The notes under the pieces: generated by a model
Database searches by the model: none
The model's input: the letters and a program-made list of their open reading frames with translations, nothing else
What the model was told of the DNA's origin: nothing
Made by a program: the position numbers and the translations under genes
Shown: in pieces, positions 36,973 through 44,299 of the stretch
Layout of the letters: each line of letters starts with the position of its first letter
How positions within the stretch are numbered: the stretch's first letter is position 1
NCBI GenBank assembly: GCA_030653935.1
Contig: JAURYL010000038.1
Location: forward strand, 91,716-155,715
Direction: 5' to 3'
Length of the DNA stretch: 64,000 bases
Source of the DNA: Pseudomonadota bacterium
GTDB lineage: Bacteria > Pseudomonadota > Gammaproteobacteria > Burkholderiales > Thiobacillaceae

Positions 36973-37572
36973 ATGAAAATAAATCGCTACAACACCGAAA
37001 TAGCCGCAGGCTCACTGCTGGTCAACGAAAGCCACAAAGTGGCCGAGAGGGTCCTTGAAGGCGCCATGAAGGCTGACTGGCAGCGATTCATCCACGTCGA
37101 TAACGAACTTCAGAAACGCAGCCCCTCCAGCACCCGGCGACAGACGCGCCTGCTGCGCAATCGGCTGGAACACATCCCGCGCGAACTACTGCAAGTCGTA
37201 GTCTCCGGCACCAACGAAGCGGCCGTCCAGGCACTCCTGGCCGCCGCCATCAAGCACAGCCGACTGCTGGGCGACTTCATGGATCAGGTCATCCGTGAGC
37301 ACCTGCGAAATTTCGAGCCTTGCCTTTCCGCTGCTGACTGGTGCAAATTCCTCGCCGATTGTGAGCAACGCGAGCCAGCGGTCGGGCTTTGGGCCGAGTC
37401 CACGAAGAAAAAACTGGGCCAGGTCGTCATCCGCATCCTCGCCGAAGCCAAATACCTCGATAACACCCGTACCATGCGCATCACCCCGGTCAGCGTGATT
37501 CCCGAAGTTCGTCGCTGCCTTGAACAACATGGCGAAAACTACGCGCTCAATTGCATGACCCTGCACCCATGA
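36973..37572 (+). CDS. brxA: BREX protein BrxA (DUF1819)
   Basis: 199 residues, the usual size. DUF1819 family: YNTEIAAGSLLVNESHKVAE near the N-terminus, RQTRLLRNRLEHIPREL, and ILAEAKYLDNTRTMRITPVSV at the end. BrxA is a small DNA-binding protein of type 1 BREX and is typically the first gene. ATG 36973 matches family N-termini; an open frame upstream lies in the MITE-like element. Ends in an ATGA overlap with brxB. Confidence 0.95.
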   Translation: MKINRYNTEIAAGSLLVNESHKVAERVLEGAMKADWQRFIHVDNELQKRSPSSTRRQTRLLRNRLEHIPRELLQVVVSGTNEAAVQALLAAAIKHSRLLGDFMDQVIREHLRNFEPCLSAADWCKFLADCEQREPAVGLWAESTKKKLGQVVIRILAEAKYLDNTRTMRITPVSVIPEVRRCLEQHGENYALNCMTLHP

Positions 37573-38144
37573 AGCCCGCCCTCCAGGAACGCCTCAACCA
37601 GATCGCCGACCGACTGCAAGACAAGGACGTCCTCAGCGGTGCCGGCCTCGGTAATGAAATCGGCTTCTACATCTTCGACTACCCGCCCGAGCACGAACTT
37701 GAGGTGCGCCAGCACGTCCAGTTCGTGATCGACCATCTGGCGAAAAAGAGGGCGGACATCAAGATCGCCCACATCAACCTGTTCGAACTCGTTGTCGCCG
37801 TTCTCAAGGAGCGCAATCTCCTCGACCGCGCCCTCAAGTTGCAACGTGAGAAAGGCGATGCCGAGCTTTACAAGGCGCTCAAAGGCCCGCTGCATGAAGA
37901 AAAAATTGCCAAGGCACTGATTACCGCCGCCGATCCACAGTCACACGCCATGATCCTGCTGTCCGGCATAGGTAGTGCATGGCCGCTGATACGCTCGCAT
38001 ACCCTGCTCAACGCACTGCACCCGCTCATGGCGGGCAAGCCGCTGGTGGTGTTCTATCCGGGCAGCTACGACGGCCAGGGGCTGCGGTTGTTCGACCGAT
38101 TGACCGACCGCAACTATTACCGAGCCTTCCGACTGGTGCCATAA
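37569..38144 (+). CDS. brxB: BREX protein BrxB (DUF1788)
   Basis: 191 residues. DUF1788: FYIFDYPPEHELEVRQHVQF, KLQREKGDAELYKALKGPL, and the C-terminal PLVVFYPGSYDGQGLRLFDR with YYRAFRL. BrxB is required for BREX activity in tested type 1 systems; its biochemical role is not settled. The ATG chosen overlaps the brxA stop. Confidence 0.95.
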   Translation: MKPALQERLNQIADRLQDKDVLSGAGLGNEIGFYIFDYPPEHELEVRQHVQFVIDHLAKKRADIKIAHINLFELVVAVLKERNLLDRALKLQREKGDAELYKALKGPLHEEKIAKALITAADPQSHAMILLSGIGSAWPLIRSHTLLNALHPLMAGKPLVVFYPGSYDGQGLRLFDRLTDRNYYRAFRLVP

Positions 38145-38186
38145 CAACCACCTCGGAAGACGCTGTACTCAAGGGAGAACAACAAA

Positions 38187-41100
38187 GTGCATATTGAAGA
38201 CATCTTCGCCAAGAACCTGTTTCGCCCCATCAATGGCGTCGTCAAGGCCGATCAGCAGGACGAATCCGTGGTCTGGCAAGAGTTGGACGAATACGTCGTC
38301 ACCCGCGAGCTGGACAAGCACCTGCGCCGGTTTTTCGAGTCTTACCTGGCCGGCATCGACAACCCCAAAGACCCCAACATCGCCACCCGCATGGGTGTCT
38401 GGGTTTCCGGCTTCTTCGGCTCCGGTAAATCCCACTTCATCAAGATACTGTCCTACCTGCTGCGCAACCGCATCGCCCACGATCCCGAAAGCGAAGCCGC
38501 GAAAAAGGCGGTCGAGTTTTTCGACAGCAAGATCAATGACGCCCTCCTGCTGGGCGACATCAAACGGGCCGTGGCCTCGGATACCGACGTCATCCTGTTC
38601 AACATCGACAGCAAGGCGGACAGCCGCGAAGGACGCGATGCCGTCACCGCCGTCTTCCTGCGTGTGTTCAACGAGATGCAAGGCTTCAGCGGCGACGCGC
38701 CACACATCGCCGAAATGGAGCGCTACCTCACCCAACGTGGCGCGCTGGACAAGTTTCACGCCGCCTTCAAGTCCGCCTCCGGTAGCGACTGGCTGGCAGA
38801 GCGCGACGCCTACTCCCTGATGCGCGATGAAGTGGTGGAAGCGCTCTCTCAGGCGCTGGACATGAGCGTGGAAGCCGCCGGCAAGTGGTTCGACAAGGCC
38901 GAAGATCAACACGCACTGACCATCGAAGGCTTCGCCAAGCAGGTCAAGGAATACCTCGACGGCAAGGGGCCGAAGCACCGCATCGTCTTCCTGGTGGACG
39001 AGGTCGGCCAGTTCATCGGCAACGACACCCGATTGATGCTCTCGTTGCAGACCATCACCGAAGACCTGGGCCGCATCTGCAACGGCCGCGCCTGGGTCAT
39101 CGTCACCTCGCAGGAAGACATCGACGCGGTGGTGGGAGAGTTCAGTAATGTCCGCGCCCACGACTTCTCCAAGATTCAGGGCCGCTTCTTCACCCGGCTT
39201 TCACTGTCCAGCACCAATACCGACGAAGTCATCCAGGCCCGCCTGCTGGAAAAAACCGGCGACGCCCGTCGCGCCCTCGAAGCCCTGTATGAAGAAAAGG
39301 GCGACATCCTCAAGAACCAGCTCAGCTTCAGCAGCAAGAGCCCGGCCATGAAGGGCTACAAGGACAAGGAAGATTTCGTCCTCAACTACCCGTTCGCGCC
39401 CTTCCACTTCCAGTTGGTGCAGAAGATCTTCGAATCCATCCGCAAGGCCGGCGCCACTGGCCTGCACCTGTCACGTGGCGAGCGTTCCATGCTCGATGCC
39501 TTCCAGACCGCCGCAAAACGCAACGCGCAAAAACCGGTTGGCGTGCTCATCCCGCTGGCCGACTTCTACCCCGCCATCGACAGCTTTCTCGATACCGCCG
39601 TCAAACGCACCATCGAGCAGGCCGAAGACAACCTCAATCTGGAACAGCCTTTCGATATCGAACTGCTGCGCACCCTGTTCCTGATCCGCTATGTCGATAT
39701 CGTCAAAGCCGACATGGACAACCTGGTCACCCTTTGCATCGACCAGGTGGACGCCGACCGCCTCGCGCTTAAACGCAAAATTGGCGAAAGCCTCCTGCGT
39801 CTGGAACGGGAAACCCTCATCAGCAGCAGCGGCGACGTCTATTTCTTCCTCACCAACGAAGAGCGCGAAGTCGGTCGCGAGATCAAGAATGTCGATGTTT
39901 CCAGCAGCGAGGAAACGCGGCTGCTCGGCGAAATCCTCTATGACGACGTCCTGAAAAGCGCCAACAAACACCGCTACAAGGCCAACCGACGTGATTACGG
40001 CTACAACCGCTACTGCGACGGCCAGCCGCACGGCAGCGTCAATGCCGAATTGATGCTGGAAGTGATTACCCCGCTTTCCGACGACTACCCGCTGTTTGGC
40101 CAGCCCAAGTGCATCGGCCGCAGCGCCGAAGATGGCGGCCGCGTGCTCATCAAACTCGGCGACGACAAGGAACTGGGCCGCGAGATCCGCGCCTGGTTGC
40201 AAACCAAAAAATACATCGACCAGAAAAGCGATGCCGCCGCCGCGCCGACTCTGAAACGCATCCTCGCCGACCGCGCCGCAGAAAACCGCGATCGCCGCAA
40301 CCGTCTGGTCGAACTGGTCGCCCGGCTCATGGTCGAGGCCGACTACTACGCCATCGGCCAAAGCCTGGACATCCGCGCAGCCGCGCCAAGCACCGCGATA
40401 GATGCCGGCCTTGCCTACCTCATCGAAAACATCTACCCCAAACTCGGTTTCATCAAGGTCGTTCAGGACGAACCGCTCAAGGAAATCCGCGCCGTTCTCA
40501 TGGCCAATGACATCGGCCAGGGCGGCTTGAAGCTGGATGGCGAAGAAGGCAATCCGCAGGCCGTCAAGGAACTGCGTGACTACCTGGGTCTCGTCGCCGG
40601 CAAAGGCAAAATCCTGCTCTCCGATCTGGTCGAACGCTTCACCGAGCGCCCTTACGGCTGGCCGGAATGGGAAGTCATCCTGCTCATCGCTCGTCTGGTC
40701 ATGGCTGGCGAAATCCGCCTGATGATGGATGGCGCCAGCCTGGAACCCAAGGAGGCCATCGAACCCCTCAGCAAATCCGTGCGCTGGAAGCAGATCGGCC
40801 TGTTCAAGCGCCAGGTCAGCGGCATTGAAGAACTCAAAGCCGCGCGCCAACTGGCCCAGAAAGTGTTCGGCAAAATCGGCCCGGAAGACGAAGACGGTCT
40901 GGTCGCCTTCCTGCGCGAACACTTCGCCGCCTGGGAAAAGCGCCTGTCCGGCTACCAGGCGCTGGCGGAAACCGGCAAATATCCCGGCAAAGCCGAAATC
41001 ACGGCCAGCCTGCAAACCATCCAGAAACTGCTGTTCAACAAGGAAAGCTTCAGCTTCATCGAAGCCTTTCTCGCCCAGAAAGCAGCGCTGCCGGATCTGG

Positions 41101-41759
41101 CCGACGACATCCACGACCTCAGCGACTTCTACGACAACCAGCGCAAGACATGGGACCGCCTGCGCGACGCGCTGGATATCCGCTTCAAACCCAACCAACT
41201 GCAGCTGGACGGGGAAGCCGATGCCGCCGGCGCGTTGCGCCGCATGGCCGAAATCCTCGCCGCCACGCATCCCTATCCCCTGCTGCATGAAGCCGATGGC
41301 CTGATCAAAACCGCGCAAGCAGTCAACGAACGCCTGATCGGCGAACGCCGCAGCCATGCCCTGAGCAAAGTCGAAGAAAAACTCGCCGAAGTCACCGCAG
41401 CCCTCGACCAGGCAAGCGCCGCCCCAGACCTGCGCAACCAAGCCCTCAAGCCCTTGCAGGACGCCCGCAAGCGCATCGAAGCGGATACCAGCATTTCCTC
41501 CATCCACATGCAGCAAGACACGGTGCTGGATGAACGCGACAAAGCGCTGGATTGGATTGAAGCCGCCGCAGCCGCCAAGGCCGCCAAACCCGGCGTGGAG
41601 CCGCCCAAGCCCGCCAAACCGGTGCGCGAAATCCGCGCCGCCGACCTCTCGAAAAAAGCCTATCTCGAAAACGAGCAGGACGTGGAAACCTACGTCGGCG
41701 AACTCAAGCAACAACTCCTCGCCGCCCTGGCCGGCAACAACCGGGTCCGGGTGCGGTGA
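38187..41759 (+). CDS. brxC: BREX ATPase BrxC
   Basis: A very large P-loop ATPase of 1190 residues, the BREX core protein formerly called PglY in other types. Walker A SGFFGSGKSHF at about 74-84; Walker B RIVFLVDEVGQF at about 265-276; long helical middle and C-terminal parts with no other recognised catalytic motif. The start is GTG 38187 with AAGGGAG about 8 bases upstream; the sequence MHIEDIFAKNLFRPINGVVK matches the family N-terminus. Core of the BREX complex with PglX and PglZ. Confidence 0.97.
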   Translation: MHIEDIFAKNLFRPINGVVKADQQDESVVWQELDEYVVTRELDKHLRRFFESYLAGIDNPKDPNIATRMGVWVSGFFGSGKSHFIKILSYLLRNRIAHDPESEAAKKAVEFFDSKINDALLLGDIKRAVASDTDVILFNIDSKADSREGRDAVTAVFLRVFNEMQGFSGDAPHIAEMERYLTQRGALDKFHAAFKSASGSDWLAERDAYSLMRDEVVEALSQALDMSVEAAGKWFDKAEDQHALTIEGFAKQVKEYLDGKGPKHRIVFLVDEVGQFIGNDTRLMLSLQTITEDLGRICNGRAWVIVTSQEDIDAVVGEFSNVRAHDFSKIQGRFFTRLSLSSTNTDEVIQARLLEKTGDARRALEALYEEKGDILKNQLSFSSKSPAMKGYKDKEDFVLNYPFAPFHFQLVQKIFESIRKAGATGLHLSRGERSMLDAFQTAAKRNAQKPVGVLIPLADFYPAIDSFLDTAVKRTIEQAEDNLNLEQPFDIELLRTLFLIRYVDIVKADMDNLVTLCIDQVDADRLALKRKIGESLLRLERETLISSSGDVYFFLTNEEREVGREIKNVDVSSSEETRLLGEILYDDVLKSANKHRYKANRRDYGYNRYCDGQPHGSVNAELMLEVITPLSDDYPLFGQPKCIGRSAEDGGRVLIKLGDDKELGREIRAWLQTKKYIDQKSDAAAAPTLKRILADRAAENRDRRNRLVELVARLMVEADYYAIGQSLDIRAAAPSTAIDAGLAYLIENIYPKLGFIKVVQDEPLKEIRAVLMANDIGQGGLKLDGEEGNPQAVKELRDYLGLVAGKGKILLSDLVERFTERPYGWPEWEVILLIARLVMAGEIRLMMDGASLEPKEAIEPLSKSVRWKQIGLFKRQVSGIEELKAARQLAQKVFGKIGPEDEDGLVAFLREHFAAWEKRLSGYQALAETGKYPGKAEITASLQTIQKLLFNKESFSFIEAFLAQKAALPDLADDIHDLSDFYDNQRKTWDRLRDALDIRFKPNQLQLDGEADAAGALRRMAEILAATHPYPLLHEADGLIKTAQAVNERLIGERRSHALSKVEEKLAEVTAALDQASAAPDLRNQALKPLQDARKRIEADTSISSIHMQQDTVLDERDKALDWIEAAAAAKAAKPGVEPPKPAKPVREIRAADLSKKAYLENEQDVETYVGELKQQLLAALAGNNRVRVR

Positions 41760-41789
41760 GCAAACGCGTTGGGTGAACGTGAACTATCC

Positions 41790-41853
41790 GGTAGGAGCGT
41801 CCGCTTGCGGCGCGAACCTCGGTGCCAAGAAATCGCGCAGCAAGTGACGCTCC
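41790..41853. repeat. Palindromic repeat (GGTAGGAGCGTCCGC family), degenerate copy
   Basis: GGTAGGAGCGTCCGCTTGCG and an imperfect reverse complement ending GTGACGCTCC. A perfect copy of this family lies at 47915-47984. Confidence 0.75.
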
Positions 41854-41940
41854 TTCCATGCCGATTTCATTCTTGCGGGGTGGCCAAGTGGACATGACGG
41901 CTGCACCAAACAACAGGTTTGACACTACCCACCTGCCCCA

Positions 41941-41965
41941 CAACAATTGTTGAAATCTTCAACAA
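41941..41965. promoter_or_regulatory. Operator candidate of the antitoxin-toxin pair
   Basis: CAACAATTGTTG (41941-41952) is a perfect palindrome, and TTGTTGAA-ATC-TTCAACAA (41947-41965) is a perfect 8-bp inverted repeat overlapping it. It lies 12 bases before the antitoxin ATG, where ribbon-helix-helix antitoxins typically bind for autorepression. Confidence 0.75.
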
Positions 41966-41977
41966 CCAGGAGCCCCC

Positions 41978-42211
41978 ATGAGCACGGTCAATTTCAGCGT
42001 CCCGGAAGAAGTGAAGCAGGCCTTCAACGAAACCTTCCAGGGCCAGAACAAGAGCGCCATCATCGCCGACCTGATGCTGGAAGCGGTGGAACGGGCACAA
42101 GCCAGGCAACGCAGCCAGACTGCATACCAACGCATTTCGGCGCGCAGAAAGCACGCGCCCAGCGTCAGCGAAGACGCATTCCGCGCCGCCCGTGAAGCCG
42201 GTCGGGAATAA
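41978..42211 (+). CDS. Ribbon-helix-helix-like antitoxin
   Basis: 77 residues: MSTVNFSVPEEVKQAFNETF followed by QNKSAIIADLMLEAVERAQA. The beta strand plus two-helix pattern and the following basic tail are those of a ribbon-helix-helix antitoxin. Preceded by a palindromic operator candidate and followed after 6 bases by the PIN-domain gene, so it is probably its antitoxin. Exact subfamily (VapB-like) is not certain. Confidence 0.8.
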   Translation: MSTVNFSVPEEVKQAFNETFQGQNKSAIIADLMLEAVERAQARQRSQTAYQRISARRKHAPSVSEDAFRAAREAGRE

Positions 42212-42217
42212 CGCAGG

Positions 42218-42925
42218 ATGATCGTCGTCATCGACGCCAGCGTCGCCATCAAATGGTTTTTGTCCTTCAAGCCGGACGAAGACCATGCCGACCTGGCGCT
42301 GAACATCCTAGCTCAAGCCGCCCAGGGCAGCCTCAAGCTGGTTCAGCCTCCCCACTTCATCGCCGAAGTCGCCGCCGTGCTGGCGCGTTTGAAACCCGAT
42401 GAAGCCCAGGACGATCTGCTGGATTTGCTCAATATCGAGCAACGCACCCTCGACACCCCGGAAATTCACGCCACCGCGCTGGAACTGGTCATACGCCACC
42501 AGCACCACCTGTTCGACACCCTCTACCACGCCGTCGCCCTGCACACCCCCGGCGCCACCCTCATCACCGCCGACCGACGCTATTACGACAAAGCCAAGGC
42601 CGAAGGCCAGATCGAGCTGCTGGCCGAGTGGGCATCTGATCAACCCGGCGAATACACCTTCGAGCGCACCATCGTGCCGGTGATCCTGGCCATCCACGAA
42701 GGCGAAAAGCTGGTTTCCCGCTCCCAGGCCAAACTCCTTATCCAGGGTTTCGAAGGCTTCAAGCATGTCATCCTGGATTTCGACGGCGTCAACGAGATCG
42801 GCCAGGCTTTTTCCGACGAAGTCTTCCGGGTTTTTCAAGCCGCCCATCCCGACATCATCATGGCGCCGGTCAACATGACGCCAGCCGTGCAAGCCATGGT
42901 CAACCGGGCCAAGTCGCGTGAGTAA
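42218..42925 (+). CDS. PIN-domain toxin fused to a DUF4325 (STAS-like) domain
   Basis: 235 residues in two domains. Residues 1-135 are a VapC-type PIN nuclease: Asp6 in VIDASVAIKWF, the E of FIAEVAAVLARL, LFDTLYHAVAL, and LITADRRYYDKAK as the third and fourth metal ligands. Residues about 145-232 match DUF4325, a STAS-like domain: EKLVSRSQAKLLIQGFEGFK, HVILDFDGVNEIGQAFSDEV and FRVFQAAHPDIIMAPVNM. VapC toxins usually end near residue 140, so the extra domain is unusual. It lies between brxC and the DUF1016 nuclease. Function of the tail is unknown; it could bind partners or modulate toxin release. Confidence 0.88.
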   Translation: MIVVIDASVAIKWFLSFKPDEDHADLALNILAQAAQGSLKLVQPPHFIAEVAAVLARLKPDEAQDDLLDLLNIEQRTLDTPEIHATALELVIRHQHHLFDTLYHAVALHTPGATLITADRRYYDKAKAEGQIELLAEWASDQPGEYTFERTIVPVILAIHEGEKLVSRSQAKLLIQGFEGFKHVILDFDGVNEIGQAFSDEVFRVFQAAHPDIIMAPVNMTPAVQAMVNRAKSRE

Positions 42926-42939
42926 CGTCAGCCGCAGCC

Positions 42940-43012
42940 GTAGGTTGGGCAAAGCGCAGCGTGCCCAACGATCCGTCGCCATGTTGGGCACGCTTCGCTT
43001 TGCCCAACCTAC
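42940..43012. repeat. Palindromic intergenic repeat (GTAGGTTGGGCAAAGC family)
   Basis: GTAGGTTGGGCAAAGCGCAG (from 42940) and its reverse complement ending CGCTTTGCCCAACCTAC (to 43012) form 30-base near-perfect arms around a 13-base loop. Confidence 0.9.
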
Positions 43013-43017
43013 ATCGC

Positions 43018-43111
43018 TCACACCGCCCACCCCATGAACAAACCCAAACTAAAAACCTACGCCCCGCCGCCCGCCGCGACTTCATCTGCGCCGTCAGCGA
43101 CCGCACCCATC
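43018..43111 (+). pseudogene. Duplicated pglX 5' end with a 1-base deletion
   Basis: 43034 onward repeats the first roughly 78 bases of pglX (44300 onward), starting ATGAACAAACCCAAACTAAA in both, with similarity extending about 15 bases upstream of the ATG. A single base is missing after ACCTACGCCCC, which shifts the frame away from PglX and into the DUF1016 gene that follows. Confidence 0.9.
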
Positions 43112-44203
43112 ATGACAAATTCCCTGACTCTCCAGCCCGGTGCGCTGGCCGAATACCAGGAGTGGCTGAATACCATCAAGCAACGCATCGTCTCCGTGCG
43201 CCTGCGCATGGCGCTGGCGGCCAACCGCGAGTTGATCTTGTTTTACTGGGAGCTTGGCGCGCTGATCGCCCACAAACAGGCCCAAAGCCAATGGGGTGAC
43301 AAGCTCATTGCCCAACTGTCGGCGGACTTGCAGAAAGCCTTTCCTGACATCAAGGGTTTGTCGGCCTCCAACCTGAAATACTGTCTGCGGTTTTTCCAGT
43401 TTTATGCCAGTGCGCAAGGCGAAATCACGGCAGACAGTACACCCGCGCCATTTGGTCAACAGGCTGTTGACCAAATACCCTGGGGGCACAACATCCTGAT
43501 TTTTACCAAGTGCCAAAGCGAGGCCGAAGCCCGTTTTTACATTGACCAAACGATTCAGCAAGGCTGGAGCCGCGACGTGTTGGCGCTGCAACTCAAGTCC
43601 AACCTGTATGCCCGCGCGGGCAAGGCAGTGAGCAATTTTTCCCGCACCTTACCCTCGCCACAATCCGACCTGGCCCAGCAGACACTCAAGGACCCATACA
43701 CCTTCGACTTCATGGCCATGACAGCACCGTACAACGAGCGGGATGTGGAACAACAACTCACCCGGCACATCACCCAGTTTCTGCTGGAACTGGGCAAAGG
43801 CTTTGCCTTCATTGGCCGGCAATACCACTTGGAAATTGCCGGAAACGACTACTACATCGACTTGTTGTTCTATCACGTCACGCTCAAGTGCTACGTGGTG
43901 GTGGAGCTGAAAAACCGCAAATTCATCCCTGAATACGCCGGCAAGCTCAATTTCTACCTTTCGGCGGTGGACAGCCTGCTCAAACGCGACGACGACCAGT
44001 CCTCCATTGGCCTGCTACTGTGCCGCGACAAAAACAACATCGAAGTGGAGTTTGCCCTGCGCGACATGAACAAGCCGATGGGCGTGAGTGAATACACCCT
44101 GGTTGAAGCCTTGCCAGACAACCTCAAAGGCGCATTGCCGACGGTGGAAGAAATTGAAAGCGATCTGCAACAGTTACAACAGCGGGGAGAGCGTGGTGAA
44201 TGA
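43112..44203 (+). CDS. DUF1016/YhcG-type PDDEXK nuclease
   Basis: 363 residues from ATG 43112. The N-terminal DUF1016 helical part has NRELILFYWELGALIAHKQA; the C-terminal PDDEXK nuclease fold has the metal ligands Asp in YYIDLLFYH and Glu-x-Lys in YVVVELKNRKF. YhcG-like nucleases are frequent in defence islands. The frame is open upstream to ATG 43034, so a 26-residue extension encoded by the displaced pglX start (MNKPKLKTYAPPPAATSSAP) could be added. Inserted between brxC and pglX. Role in BREX not established. Confidence 0.9.
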   Translation: MTNSLTLQPGALAEYQEWLNTIKQRIVSVRLRMALAANRELILFYWELGALIAHKQAQSQWGDKLIAQLSADLQKAFPDIKGLSASNLKYCLRFFQFYASAQGEITADSTPAPFGQQAVDQIPWGHNILIFTKCQSEAEARFYIDQTIQQGWSRDVLALQLKSNLYARAGKAVSNFSRTLPSPQSDLAQQTLKDPYTFDFMAMTAPYNERDVEQQLTRHITQFLLELGKGFAFIGRQYHLEIAGNDYYIDLLFYHVTLKCYVVVELKNRKFIPEYAGKLNFYLSAVDSLLKRDDDQSSIGLLLCRDKNNIEVEFALRDMNKPMGVSEYTLVEALPDNLKGALPTVEEIESDLQQLQQRGERGE

Positions 44204-44217
44204 TTTTCTTCAGGAAC

Positions 44218-44277
44218 CCGTAGGGTGCGCCGCGCGCACCGCCAGGCATGAATCGGTGCGCGCGGCGCACCCTACGG
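44218..44277. repeat. Palindromic intergenic repeat (GTAGGGTGCGC family), copy 2
   Basis: CCCGTAGGGTGCGCCGCGCG and its mirror ending CGCGGCGCACCCTACGG, 60 bases in all, between the DUF1016 gene and pglX. Confidence 0.92.
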
Positions 44278-44299
44278 CACGACACACAGCCCCCACCAC

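Noticed and set aside
39471..41714. Minus-strand open frame of 747 codons
   Set aside because: Shadow opposite brxC, Phe/Gly/Val-rich without motifs.
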